Origin: Chloroflexota bacterium
GTDB lineage: Bacteria; Chloroflexota; Dehalococcoidia; Lucifugimonadales; UBA3495
NCBI GenBank assembly: GCA_002721995.1
Contig: PBMF01000014.1
Location: 15,541 to 79,540, forward strand
Direction: 5' to 3'
Length of the DNA: 64,000 bases
Part shown: one piece after another, positions 33,280 through 42,473 of the stretch
Layout of the letters: each line of letters begins with the position of its first letter
Numbering within the stretch: the first letter of the stretch is position 1
Position numbers and translations under genes: made by a program
Notes under the pieces: generated by a model
Databases searched by the model: none
The model's input: the letters and a program-made list of their open reading frames with translations, nothing else
Told to the model about the DNA's origin: nothing

Positions 33280-34239
33280 CTAGATCCCCAGCAGCTTCTC
33301 CAGGTTCTTGTAGAGGATGGCCTCTTTCTCGTCCTGGGTGAGGCTCTCCAGGCTGAGGAGCCAGGACACCGGCCAGTCGATGGCCATGTCGAAGGGCCAA
33401 TCCGTGCCGAAGACCACCCGGTCGATGCCCACGCAGTCGATGAGATAGCGCAGGGCCGGCTCACTGTGAGTCAGGCAGTCGTAGTAAAACTTGTTCAGAT
33501 AGGTGCTGGGCGGCTGCTGGATGTTTACCCTGGCCTCCTGGCGCACCTCCCAGCCCCGGTCCATGCGGCCGATGCCGTAGCAGGTGTAACCGCCGCCGTG
33601 GCAGAGGCAGATCTTCAAGTCTGGACAGGCGTCCATGACCCCGCCAAACACGAAAGAAGCGAAGGTCACCGCCCGGTCCGCCGGGTTGCCGATGGTGTTG
33701 GGCGCATGGTAGCGGGTCATGCGGGGGCTGACCACCGTGTCGCCCCCCTGGTGGATGAGCATGACGGCGCCCAGGCTCTCGGCCGCCTTCCAGAGGGGCA
33801 GGAACTCGGGCTCGTCGAAGGTCTTGCCGTTCACGTTGTCGCCAATCATGGCGCCCTTGAGTCCCAGCTTCGTGCTCCGTTCCAGTTCGGCTATGGACCC
33901 CTTCACATCCTGCATGGGCAGGGTGGCGAAGCCGGAGAACCGGTCGGGGCGGTCCTTGGCCAGTTGGGCCACGTAGTCGTTGCATTCCTTGGCCATCTGA
34001 CCCACCACCTTCTTGTCACCGTCGTAATTGTAGAAGTAGGCGTTGGTGGAGAGCACCTGCACGTCCACGCCCAGGGAGTTCATGTCCGCCAGACGTTCTT
34101 CCGTGTTCCAGGTGGTCTTGGGATTGTTCCGGTGGATGGCCATGGTCTCCGGCGGCAACCCGTGCCAGGTCTCGCCCTTGGCGCTGGCCTTGATGAAACC
34201 CTCAGGGGTGATGTGGGCGTGGATGTCGATGGTACGCAT
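33280..34239 (-). CDS. Amidohydrolase family protein (ACMSD-like)
   Basis: MRTIDIHAHITPEGF; CLCHGGGYTCYGIGRMDRGWEVR; DRVVFGTDWPFDM. Confidence 0.92.
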   Translation of the reverse strand: MRTIDIHAHITPEGFIKASAKGETWHGLPPETMAIHRNNPKTTWNTEERLADMNSLGVDVQVLSTNAYFYNYDGDKKVVGQMAKECNDYVAQLAKDRPDRFSGFATLPMQDVKGSIAELERSTKLGLKGAMIGDNVNGKTFDEPEFLPLWKAAESLGAVMLIHQGGDTVVSPRMTRYHAPNTIGNPADRAVTFASFVFGGVMDACPDLKICLCHGGGYTCYGIGRMDRGWEVRQEARVNIQQPPSTYLNKFYYDCLTHSEPALRYLIDCVGIDRVVFGTDWPFDMAIDWPVSWLLSLESLTQDEKEAILYKNLEKLLGI

Positions 34240-34326
34240 TGGTTCTCCTAAATTCCCGTTAACAGATTGTGGCCCCCACCCTAACCCTCCCCCTTGAGAG
34301 GGGGAGGGGACTGTTCTTTCTTTCCC

Positions 34327-35361
34327 CTAAACCCCCACCACCCTTACCCGGTGGTTGTTGCTGTCGGCCACGAAGATGTTTCCCTCGGCGTCGATGGAGC
34401 AGCCATGGGGACGGTCCATTCCCGCCTCGGTGGCGGGGCCGCCGTCGCCGTGCCCACCCAGGTTGCCGCCGGCCACGGTGGTGACGATGCCGGTGGTCAC
34501 GTCGATGACCCGGATGGCGTGGTTCTCGGTGTCCACCACCACCACGTTGTCCTGAGCGTTGCAGCGCAGGGCCTTGGGCGCGCCCCAGGTGGCGGTGAGG
34601 GCCGGTCCGCCGTCACCCTCGTAGCCCCGCTCACCATTGCCGGCCACGGTGCTCATGATGCCGTTGGAGTCCACCTTGCGCACGCCGTTGCCCTCACGTT
34701 CGGCGATGTAGGTGTTGCCCTTGCTGTCCTGGCAGACGGCCCTTGAGCCCAGGAAGCTGGCCTCCAGTGCCGGCTTGCCGTCCCCGGTGCGCTTCTTCTC
34801 ACCGTTGCCGGCGAAGGTGGTGATAATTCCCGAAGCGATATCCAGCCGCCTGATGCGCTGGTCTTGGATATCGGCGATGAGCAGGCCGCCCCTGCCGTCC
34901 AAGAAGCAGTCGTTGGGTTCCCGGAGCATGGCTTGGTTGCCCGGTCCACCGTCGCCGCTGTAGCCAGCCTCGCCGGTGCCGGCCACGGTGGTGATGATTC
35001 CGGTTGCGGCGTCGACTTTACGCACGACCGCATTCAGCCGGTCCACCACGTAGACGTCGCCGTTGTTCTGGTCCACCGCCAGGGAGTAGGGCTCCTGCAT
35101 GGTTGCCTGGGTCGCTGGACCGCCGTCGCCGGAGTATCCCGACTGCCCGCTGCCGGCCACGGTGGTGATGGCGCCGGTACCCTTATCCACCCGCCGCAGT
35201 ATGTGGTTCTTGGCCTCGACATAATAGAGGTTCCCGGCGGCGTCAAAATCGCACATGAAAGGCTCGTCGCATAGGGCTTTGTCCGCAGGGCCGCCGTCTC
35301 CGGCGTAACCCCGGTCCCCGGTGCCGGCGTAGGTCTGAATCTTTCCTTGCTCAAATGGCAT
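34327..35361 (-). CDS. NHL-repeat beta-propeller protein
   Basis: Repeats of AGTGxxGYxGDGGPAxxAxxxxPxxxxxDxxGNxYxxxxxNHxxRRVD. Confidence 0.9.
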   Translation of the reverse strand: MPFEQGKIQTYAGTGDRGYAGDGGPADKALCDEPFMCDFDAAGNLYYVEAKNHILRRVDKGTGAITTVAGSGQSGYSGDGGPATQATMQEPYSLAVDQNNGDVYVVDRLNAVVRKVDAATGIITTVAGTGEAGYSGDGGPGNQAMLREPNDCFLDGRGGLLIADIQDQRIRRLDIASGIITTFAGNGEKKRTGDGKPALEASFLGSRAVCQDSKGNTYIAEREGNGVRKVDSNGIMSTVAGNGERGYEGDGGPALTATWGAPKALRCNAQDNVVVVDTENHAIRVIDVTTGIVTTVAGGNLGGHGDGGPATEAGMDRPHGCSIDAEGNIFVADSNNHRVRVVGV

Positions 35362-35398
35362 TTGGTTTACTCTCCGTGAATCGGTTGTGGGGCGGGGC

Positions 35399-35449
35399 GG
35401 AAATCCCCCTCGATCTCCCTTTATGAAAGGGGGGTTGGGGGGATTTCCG
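35399..35449. repeat. Dispersed palindromic repeat, GGAAATCCCCC family
   Basis: GGAAATCCCCCTCGATCTCCCTTTATGAAAGGGGGGTTGGGGGGATTTCCG, abutting the 3' end of the deacetylase gene. Confidence 0.75.
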
Positions 35450-36316
35450 TTACCCCATCTCTCCGTTGTACCAGTCCAGTATCTCGCTGCCGGTCATGAA
35501 GACCACGTCCTCGAATTGGCTGATGTACTCGAAGATCATGTCGTAGTACTTGATGCGGTGGGCCGCGCCGGTTATGTAGGGATGGGTGGACACGCACATG
35601 ACCCGGGCGCTCTCTTCCCCTTCGCGGTAGAGGGTATCGAAGTGGTCCTTGGCCCGCTCGAACAGTTCAGGCGAGCGGTGGTGCTGCACCATGTACACCG
35701 GAATGTCGTTCAGTTCAACGGTATAGGGCACCGCCACCAGGCGGCCCGACTTTACCTTCATCTGGTAGGGCTGGTCGTCGTTGCACCAATCGGCAACATA
35801 CTCGATGCCCTCTTCGGCCAGTATGTCGGGGGTGTCGAAGGTCTCGGCCAGTCCCGGTCCCATCCAGCCTCGAGGTGCTTCCCCGGTGAACTCCTTGATG
35901 GTGTCGATGGTCTTCTTAATAGCAGCCCGTTCGTCGGGCTCCCTGTTTATCACGCGCTGGATGTAGCTGTGGGCCAGCATCTCCCAGCCAGACTTCACGC
36001 TCTCTTCCACGATCTGGGGGAAGCTGTTGCACACCGATGCGTTCAGGCTGACCGTGGCCCTGATTCCGTAACGGTCCAGCACCTGTTTCATGCGCCAGAA
36101 CCCCACTCGCAGGCCATAATCGAACCAGCCGAAGTTGGGGATGTCGGGGATGACCGACACGCCCTGGGGAGTGGGCAGCACCGTGCGGGCCATGGGTTCG
36201 TTAATGTCCCATTCCTCCACGTTTATCACTGGCCAGACGGCCACCCGCGCACCGCTGGGCAGTTTGAGTGGTGCCCGGTCAAAGATGTTGGAATACTCAG
36301 CCCTGGGATTGGACAT
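35450..36316 (-). CDS. Polysaccharide deacetylase family protein (allantoinase/PuuE-like)
   Basis: RVAVWPVINVEEWD...NFGWFDYGLRVGFWRMKQVLDRYGIRATVSLNASVCNSFPQIVEE; RVMCVSTHPYITG. Confidence 0.88.
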   Translation of the reverse strand: MSNPRAEYSNIFDRAPLKLPSGARVAVWPVINVEEWDINEPMARTVLPTPQGVSVIPDIPNFGWFDYGLRVGFWRMKQVLDRYGIRATVSLNASVCNSFPQIVEESVKSGWEMLAHSYIQRVINREPDERAAIKKTIDTIKEFTGEAPRGWMGPGLAETFDTPDILAEEGIEYVADWCNDDQPYQMKVKSGRLVAVPYTVELNDIPVYMVQHHRSPELFERAKDHFDTLYREGEESARVMCVSTHPYITGAAHRIKYYDMIFEYISQFEDVVFMTGSEILDWYNGEMG

Positions 36317-36345
36317 GATTGGCTCCTAGGGTTTGATGGTAGGGG

Positions 36346-36400
36346 GCGGAAATCCACCTCGGTCCCCATTTTGTAAAGGGGGACCGAGGTGGATTTCCGC
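36346..36400. repeat. Perfect 22-bp inverted repeat, GGAAATCC family
   Basis: GCGGAAATCCACCTCGGTCCCC-ATTTTGTAAAG-GGGGACCGAGGTGGATTTCCGC. Confidence 0.85.
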
Positions 36401-36444
36401 AGTCTCACAAAATACCTGACTGCTGAAAGCTAATAGCCGTAAGC

Positions 36445-36861
36445 TCAGAGCCCCAACGCCTTCAACCCGATCTTGGCCAGGTCCTCGTCCTCCTGGGCGG
36501 CCAGGCCGCTGACACCGATCCCGCCCATGATTGAACCGCTCTGGTGGAGGATCACCACACCGCCCTGGACGGCGGCCAACATCTGGTCGCCCATCTCGGC
36601 CACCATGCGGCCCTGGCTGGCCAGGCGCTCGGCGTAGTCCTTGGAGTCCTGACCCGACAGCGCACAGGTGTAGGCTTTGCGCAAGGCCATCCGCTTGGGG
36701 AGTTCCCGGAAGCGGTCCATGCGGGCGTAGCTGATCATGCTGCCCGTGTCGTCGACTATGGCGATGGCCAGGGGCCGGTCCGGTTCTTTGTTGGCTGCCG
36801 CCAGGATGGCGGCGATGGCGTCTTGTGCCTGACCCAGTCCCAACATCGGCTTATCGTACAT
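36445..36861 (-). CDS. Heme-binding protein GlcG/HbpS family (DUF336)
   Basis: PLAIAIVDDTGSMISYARMDRFRELPKRMALRKAYTCALSG; GGVVILHQSGSIMGGIGVSGLAAQEDEDLAKIGLKAL. Confidence 0.88.
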   Translation of the reverse strand: MYDKPMLGLGQAQDAIAAILAAANKEPDRPLAIAIVDDTGSMISYARMDRFRELPKRMALRKAYTCALSGQDSKDYAERLASQGRMVAEMGDQMLAAVQGGVVILHQSGSIMGGIGVSGLAAQEDEDLAKIGLKALGL

Positions 36862-36948
36862 AAGAAAATACCCCCTGCAGAATGGTATGCGCCATTCTAA
36901 CTGGGGGGTACATGCGTGGCAAGAAACGGGCGCTGCGATGGGGGCCTC

Positions 36949-37050
36949 GGAAATCCCCCCAACGCCCCTTTACGAAAGGGGGGCTTTAAGCCCCTTCTCG
37001 TAAGGGGTATCTTCCTCCCCCTTCTATAAAGGGGGATTGAGGGGGATTGT
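36949..37050. repeat. Compound array of GGAAATCCCCC-family palindromic repeats
   Basis: GGAAATCCCCCCAACGCCCCTTTACGAAAGGGGGGCTTTAAGCCCCTTCTCGTAAGGGGTATCTTCCTCCCCCTTCTATAAAGGGGGATTGAGGGGGATTG. Confidence 0.75.
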
Positions 37051-37089
37051 TGCTGCACAAAAAGCTGACAGCTATCAGATCAAAGCCTG

Positions 37090-37998
37090 CTACAGCAAAT
37101 CTCCGATGGTCAGCCAGTAGAAGACGATGTACATGCCGGCTATAACCATGAGCCAGGAGCCCACCGGCTGTACGTAGGGCATTACCTTCCGGAACGCGCC
37201 CACCATGGCGGTCTTGAAGAAGGCCATGCCGATGGTCAGGGCTAGAATCACAACGCCCATCCCCAGGGCATAGAGGAAGAACTGGCCCAGGGAGGTCAAA
37301 AGGCTGGAGACGGCCAGGCTGGTGCCCACCACCGACAGGAAGATGGGCAGGGTACAGCTGAGAGACGCGGTGCCGTAGCTGATGCCGAAGATGAAATAGC
37401 CCTTCAGGCTGACCTGTCCGGGGTCGCCCATCTTGCTGGCGGCCCGGGCAGCGAACCCGGTGTAGAGCTTCCCGCCGCCCATCATCCACGAGCCCACCAG
37501 GGCCAGAATGATGCCGATGACCAGACCCAGCCAAGGGAGCACCCCGATGATGAACGCCCTGGCTCCCAGCCCGATCACCACACCAGCGAACCCGAAGAGC
37601 ACCACGAAACCGGCGGTGACCGCCGCGCCGACGACCAGGGCCTGGCCCAACTGCTTCGCCGGGTTGGCATCAGGAGATTCTTCGTCGGAATCGCCCAGGT
37701 AGAGACCAAGGTATGCCGGAAGCATGGCGAACCCGCAGGGATTGACCGCCGAGGCCATTCCCACCGCAAAGGCGAAGCCCAATGGCGCCAGCAGGCCCCA
37801 CCCGGCGAGTTTGGAGCTGGAGCTTCCAGACAGCGACTCCACGAACCCGTTGACACTGTCTATTCCGCTGTCGCTGCCAATCAGAACCGCGCCGATGAAC
37901 GCAGTCGCCAATGCCACAGTGGCCACCGCCACCGGGAGCATGACGCTGCGCATGATATTTCGCTGTTCCAGATCCATGGTTTCAAGGGACTGAGACAT
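37090..37998 (-). CDS. ccdA: Cytochrome c biogenesis protein CcdA/DsbD-type transmembrane protein
   Basis: FAVGMASAVNPCGFAMLPAYLGLYLG and FGISYGTASLSCTLPIFLSVVG, multi-TM. Confidence 0.9.
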   Translation of the reverse strand: MSQSLETMDLEQRNIMRSVMLPVAVATVALATAFIGAVLIGSDSGIDSVNGFVESLSGSSSSKLAGWGLLAPLGFAFAVGMASAVNPCGFAMLPAYLGLYLGDSDEESPDANPAKQLGQALVVGAAVTAGFVVLFGFAGVVIGLGARAFIIGVLPWLGLVIGIILALVGSWMMGGGKLYTGFAARAASKMGDPGQVSLKGYFIFGISYGTASLSCTLPIFLSVVGTSLAVSSLLTSLGQFFLYALGMGVVILALTIGMAFFKTAMVGAFRKVMPYVQPVGSWLMVIAGMYIVFYWLTIGDLL

Positions 37999-38159
37999 TC
38001 GGGAGGACTCTCCGTTGGATAGACCGGCTCGAATTTCAAGACTGCCGGGCTGTTTGGTTACCGCTCCCTATTACTACGCGGCATCACAGTAAATAGGATT
38101 CACCGGATTCCTGATTCGATTTTACCCAGCCTCGGTCCGTATTGAAATGTAAGCCGTCT

Positions 38160-39080
38160 TCAGACTGTCCCTTCCAGCACCACTCCCGGCGGGGCCGCGC
38201 CGGACAATCGCTCCGGATGCAGTGCCTCGGCCAGTCCCTCCAAAACATCCACGATCCTCGGCCCGTGGCGGGTGGGTATGCGCCCATCGAAGAGGAATAC
38301 CCTGCCGTCTCTCACAGCAGGCAGGTCTTCCCAACCTTGCAGTCCGGTCAGTTTCGAGAAGGTTTCCTGACGCACCCTCTCTGGCCCGAAGGCGCAGGGC
38401 ATGACCATCAGGTATTCGGGCGCGTAGGCGCGTACCTCATCCCAGGTCAGCTCGCGGGAAAGGCCGCCGCTCACCGCCAGGCCCTCCTCTCCGCCGGCCA
38501 GTCCCACCAACTCAGGCACCCATTGACCAGTGTTCCGCAGCGGGTCCAGCCAGTCCAGACACAAGACTCTGGGCCTGGGGCCGTTGTCGCCGACCCCTTC
38601 GACCACCACGTCGATGCGTCTTTGTAGAGCGCCTGCCAATTCCGCACCGCGCTCGGACACTCCTGCGGCGGCTGCGATGTTTCGGACGTTCTGGAGGATG
38701 TCGGCCACGCGATCGGGACGGATGGTCAGGATCTGGGGTTGGTAGTCCAAGACCTTGGCAGCGGTCTCGAAGACGGAACCACTGGATATGGCGCAGACCT
38801 CGCACAACTCCTGGGTGATTATCAGGTCGGGCTGGAGCTCCTTGAGCAGGTCGCCGTCGATCCAGTAGAGGGGGTTGCTGTTGGCGCGGGCCTGCTGGAC
38901 GATGCCGTCTATCTCACCGCTGGAGAGGTGGGTAATCTCCCGGACGCTGCGGCTGACCACCGGCTTGGTCTGGGCCTCTTCTGGGTGGTCACAGGAGTGG
39001 GAAACGCCAACCAACTGCCCGCCCAAACCCAGGGCGTAGACGATCTCGGTGGCGCTGGGGAGCAGGGAGCAGATACGCAT
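38160..39080 (-). CDS. Cobalamin-type ABC transporter substrate-binding protein (BtuF-like); no lipoprotein signal seen
   Basis: MRICSLLPSATEIVYALGLGGQLVGVSHSCDHPEEA; LQPDLIITQELCEVC. Confidence 0.88.
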   Translation of the reverse strand: MRICSLLPSATEIVYALGLGGQLVGVSHSCDHPEEAQTKPVVSRSVREITHLSSGEIDGIVQQARANSNPLYWIDGDLLKELQPDLIITQELCEVCAISSGSVFETAAKVLDYQPQILTIRPDRVADILQNVRNIAAAAGVSERGAELAGALQRRIDVVVEGVGDNGPRPRVLCLDWLDPLRNTGQWVPELVGLAGGEEGLAVSGGLSRELTWDEVRAYAPEYLMVMPCAFGPERVRQETFSKLTGLQGWEDLPAVRDGRVFLFDGRIPTRHGPRIVDVLEGLAEALHPERLSGAAPPGVVLEGTV

Positions 39081-39177
39081 GCTTAAAGTATAGATTGCCC
39101 CCACATTACCAATCAAATTCCCGGCCCAACCATGCTAAAATTGCGGCGCGACATAATCGTGCCCTTTCGAGGTCGAA

Positions 39178-40074
39178 TTGACAGCAAATATCCTGGACGG
39201 AAAGGCCCTGGCCGAGACCATCAGAGCGGAGGTCGCCACCGGCGTCGCCGAGATCAAGGAGAAACACGGCGTCACCCCTGGCCTGGCGGCGGTGCTGGTG
39301 GGCGACGACCCGGCTTCGGCCATCTATGTGCGCAACAAGCGCCGGGCCTGCGACGAAGTGGGCATGTTCAGCGAGACCTTTGAACTCCCTGCCGATGCAG
39401 CCCAAGACCACGTCCTAAAGTGTGTTCAGGACCTGAACAAGGATTCCCGCTTCCACGGGATACTGGTCCAACTACCCCTCCCTCCCCAGGTGGACGAGCG
39501 TTCCATCATCGAAGCCATCGACCCCAACAAGGATGTGGACGGCATCCACCCCTTCAACGTTGGCAAACTGGTCCAGGGACGCCCCGACTTCGTCCCCGGC
39601 ACTCCCGCCGGCATCCAGCAGATACTGGTCCGCAACGGCCATGACCCCGCCGGGGCCAACGTGGTGGTCTGCGGCCGCAGCGACATCGTGGGCAAGCCCA
39701 TGGCCCTGCTCCTGATGCAGCGGGGCGCCGGAGCCAACGCCACCGTCACCGTCTGCCACACCGGCACCAAGAACATGGCCGAAATCACCCGGGAGGCCGA
39801 CATCCTGGTGGCCGCCATCGGCAAGGCCAATGTCATCACCGCCGACATGGTCAAGGAAGGCGCAGTGGTCATCGACGTGGGCATCAACCGGGTAGACGAC
39901 GAGACCCGCAAACGGGGCTACCGGCTGGAGGGCGACGTGGACTTCGGGCCCGTCTCAGAAAAGGCCGCGGCCATCACCCCGGTGCCCGGCGGCGTGGGCC
40001 CCATGACCATCGCCATGCTGCTGGTCAACACCGTCACCGCCGCGCGCATCAGCATCCACGGGAGACCAAGCTGA
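39178..40074 (+). CDS. folD: Bifunctional methylenetetrahydrofolate dehydrogenase/cyclohydrolase
   Basis: GLAAVLVGDDPASAIYVRNKRRAC; VVCGRSDIVGKPMALLL; PVPGGVGPMTIAMLL; TTG start. Confidence 0.96.
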   Translation: MTANILDGKALAETIRAEVATGVAEIKEKHGVTPGLAAVLVGDDPASAIYVRNKRRACDEVGMFSETFELPADAAQDHVLKCVQDLNKDSRFHGILVQLPLPPQVDERSIIEAIDPNKDVDGIHPFNVGKLVQGRPDFVPGTPAGIQQILVRNGHDPAGANVVVCGRSDIVGKPMALLLMQRGAGANATVTVCHTGTKNMAEITREADILVAAIGKANVITADMVKEGAVVIDVGINRVDDETRKRGYRLEGDVDFGPVSEKAAAITPVPGGVGPMTIAMLLVNTVTAARISIHGRPS

Positions 40075-40091
40075 CGGCCGAGCGCCCCCAG

Positions 40092-41186
40092 ATGCGCACT
40101 TCGGACTTCGATTACCACCTGCCTCCGGAGCTCATCGCCCAGTCCCCCATCGAACCCAGGGACGCCTCCCGGCTCATGGTGTTGGACCGGCGAACCGGCA
40201 CCACCCAGCACCGCCAGTTCAACGACCTCTTGGAGTACCTGCGCGCCGGCGACGTGATGGTGTTCAACCAGAGCCGGGTGATCCCCGCCCGCCTCTACGG
40301 TCACCGTGCGGATACCGGCAGCCGGGTGGAGTTTCTGCTGCTCCGCCGGAACGCCGACGGCACCTGGCAGGCCATGGCCCGACCGGGCCGCCGGCTGAGG
40401 CCGGGTGTTGTGGTGGAGATCAACGAGGAGAAATCCCCCCAGCCCCCCTTTGCGAAAGGGGGGACCGATGCCCTTACCGTGGAGGTTGTGGGGACTGGTG
40501 AGGACGGACTGAAGACAATCCGGTTGTCCTCGGAGGAAGGCATCGAGCGGTTCGGGCATACGCCCCTGCCGCCATATATCAGAGAGACGCTGGACGACCC
40601 GGAGCGGTACCAGACGGTCTATTCCCGGCAGCCGGGCAGCGTGGCAGCCCCCACTGCCGGGCTCCACTTCACCGACGAACTATTGGAAAAGATACGCGGC
40701 ATGGGGGTGGAGACCGCTTTCGTGACCCTCCACGTGGGCCTGGACACCTTCAAGCCCGTGGACGAGGACGACCCCACTGAGCACAAGATACACACCGAGC
40801 ACTACCAGATAGGCGCCGAGACCGCGGGTGCCTTGAATAAGGCCCGCTCCGAAGGCAGGCGCATCATCGCCGTGGGGACGACCTCGGTACGGGTGCTGGA
40901 GCAGGCAGGCGCGGACATTGACAGTCGCGGAGATACTTCGCTATCCGCCACCGAAGCCGAGGCCAGTCTCTACATCCTCCCCGGCCACACCTTCCGCCTG
41001 GTGGACGCCATGATAACCAACTTCCACCTGCCCCGCTCCACCCTGCTGATGCTGGTGTCGGCGTTCCTGGAGATCGGCGGCCCTTCGACGGGCTCAGGAC
41101 GAACGGCGCTGCTGGCGGCCTACAGAGACGCCATCGAGCAGAAGTACCGGTTCTACAGCTTTGGCGACGCCATGTTTATCGCCTGA
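40092..41186 (+). CDS. queA: S-adenosylmethionine:tRNA ribosyltransferase-isomerase, with two repeat-encoded insertions
   Basis: MRTSDFDYHLPPELIAQSPIEPRDASRLMVLDRRTG; APTAGLHFTDELLEKI; VDAMITNFHLPRSTLLMLVSAF; FYSFGDAMFIA. Confidence 0.95.
   Translation: MRTSDFDYHLPPELIAQSPIEPRDASRLMVLDRRTGTTQHRQFNDLLEYLRAGDVMVFNQSRVIPARLYGHRADTGSRVEFLLLRRNADGTWQAMARPGRRLRPGVVVEINEEKSPQPPFAKGGTDALTVEVVGTGEDGLKTIRLSSEEGIERFGHTPLPPYIRETLDDPERYQTVYSRQPGSVAAPTAGLHFTDELLEKIRGMGVETAFVTLHVGLDTFKPVDEDDPTEHKIHTEHYQIGAETAGALNKARSEGRRIIAVGTTSVRVLEQAGADIDSRGDTSLSATEAEASLYILPGHTFRLVDAMITNFHLPRSTLLMLVSAFLEIGGPSTGSGRTALLAAYRDAIEQKYRFYSFGDAMFIA
40431..40463. repeat. GGAAATCCCCC-family dispersed repeat inside queA
   Basis: AAATCCCCCCAGCCCCCCTTTGCGAAAGGGGGG, translated KSPQPPFAKGG. 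Confidence 0.8.
41079..41106. repeat. GGCCCTTCGACGGGCTCAGGACGAACGG dispersed repeat inside queA
   Basis: Translated GGPSTGSGRT; similar to intergenic copy at 23604..23631. Confidence 0.75.
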
Positions 41187-41192
41187 TAGCCG

Positions 41193-42008
41193 TCACTCGA
41201 CCTTTAGCCGCACCTCTCCCAATTCGTCTATCTGGAAGTGGGCCTCGTCGCCCTGGTTCAGGAACTTGGTGCTGACGATGCTGCCGGTCATGACGATCAT
41301 GTCTTTTTTGAGGCTTTGACCCCGTCTGGCCAGGGTGTTGGCCAGCCAGGCCAGGGCGTCCAAGGGGTGGCCCAGGACGTCGCCGCCCTTGCCCTCTCCC
41401 GCCGGTTGGCCGTTGATGGTCATGACACCCGAGGCGGTCACCAGGTCGATGCCCCGCCAGTCGGTGACCTGCTCGCCCAGGACGATTCCCGCGTTCCAGG
41501 CGTTGTCGGCGGCCACTCCCAGGAAGAACAGGTCCGAGTAGTCGGCGCCCCGGTCGTCAACCAGCTCGAAGGCCGGCATCAGGGCGCCCACGGCCCCGGA
41601 GACCGCCTTCCTGTCGTAGGGAGAGGACTCGGCAGGCAGGTCCGCCGAAAGGAGCACAGCAATCTCACATTCGGCCCCAATGTGGACATAATCCGAGGCT
41701 TTCACGATCACAGGAGAGTGGTGGAACCGGCTGGCGAAGACCGCGCCAGAGCAGGGGTGCCCAAACCCAACCATCTGCTGCATCACAGGCGTGGTGAGGG
41801 CGATCTTGTAACCCACGATCTCCCCGCGCCCGGGGATGAGCAGTTGGTGAAAGGCCTCCTGCATGTCGTAAGCCTCGTCGATGTCCCGGGGCGCGAAATC
41901 ATCGGGTAGGGGCTGGTAGGCCGCCCTTGCCTGGTGCGCCTCATACAGGAACTGTGCTGCTCGTTGGACTCTGTTGCCGCCGGCCATGTCGGTCCTCCTC
42001 AGATTCAA
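41193..42008 (-). CDS. 2-keto-4-pentenoate hydratase/fumarylacetoacetate-hydrolase-type protein (MhpD-like)
   Basis: GRGEIVGYKIALTTPVMQQMVGFGHPCSGAVFASRF; GHPLDALAWLANTLARRGQSLKKDMIVMTGSIV. Confidence 0.92.
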   Translation of the reverse strand: MNLRRTDMAGGNRVQRAAQFLYEAHQARAAYQPLPDDFAPRDIDEAYDMQEAFHQLLIPGRGEIVGYKIALTTPVMQQMVGFGHPCSGAVFASRFHHSPVIVKASDYVHIGAECEIAVLLSADLPAESSPYDRKAVSGAVGALMPAFELVDDRGADYSDLFFLGVAADNAWNAGIVLGEQVTDWRGIDLVTASGVMTINGQPAGEGKGGDVLGHPLDALAWLANTLARRGQSLKKDMIVMTGSIVSTKFLNQGDEAHFQIDELGEVRLKVE

Positions 42009-42029
42009 GTCGCCCTATGATACCCGAAG

Positions 42030-42386
42030 CTAGGCCAGTTGGAGCAGCTGCAGGACGTTGTCGTCGGGGTCCTTGAAGGTGGCCACCCAGCCGCCCCAAC
42101 TCTCCTGCTCCGGCCGGCGGATGAATTCCACCCCAGCCGCCACCAGCCGCTGGGCTTCGGCATGGATGTCGTCCACCCCCAGGTGGGGCATGAAGCGGAA
42201 GGGGTCCTTGGACTGGCCCGACACCCGGTCGTGCAAACCGATGTTGAACCGGACCTCGCCCAGTTCAAAGGCTATGAATCCCTCGTGGCGGGAGTGCAAT
42301 GGCAATCCCAGCACGTCGTTATAGAAGCCGTACATGCGCTCCAGGTCGCCGGTCCAGAAAGTCACGCCGATAACTCCAGTGATCAT
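42030..42386 (-). CDS. VOC family (glyoxalase-like) protein
   Basis: MITGVIGVTFWTGDLERMYGFYNDVLGLPL...ATFKDPDDNVLQLLQLA. Confidence 0.9.
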   Translation of the reverse strand: MITGVIGVTFWTGDLERMYGFYNDVLGLPLHSRHEGFIAFELGEVRFNIGLHDRVSGQSKDPFRFMPHLGVDDIHAEAQRLVAAGVEFIRRPEQESWGGWVATFKDPDDNVLQLLQLA

Positions 42387-42419
42387 GCCTTACCCCTTAA
42401 TTAATGAACGGCTGATAAC

Positions 42420-42463
42420 AAAAAAGGCCAGTTGGTGGTGCACCAACCGGCCTTAACTTTTCA
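42420..42463 (-). terminator. Probable Rho-independent terminator of fur-like gene
   Basis: AAAAAGGCCAGTTGGTGGTGCACCAACCGGCCTTAACTTTT hairpin with A/T flanks. Confidence 0.7.
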
Positions 42464-42473
42464 CAGATGGGGC

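Noticed and set aside
42420-42463. Regulatory Fur-box palindrome downstream of fur-like gene
   Set aside because: Better explained as a Rho-independent terminator hairpin with A/T flanks at the gene's 3' end.
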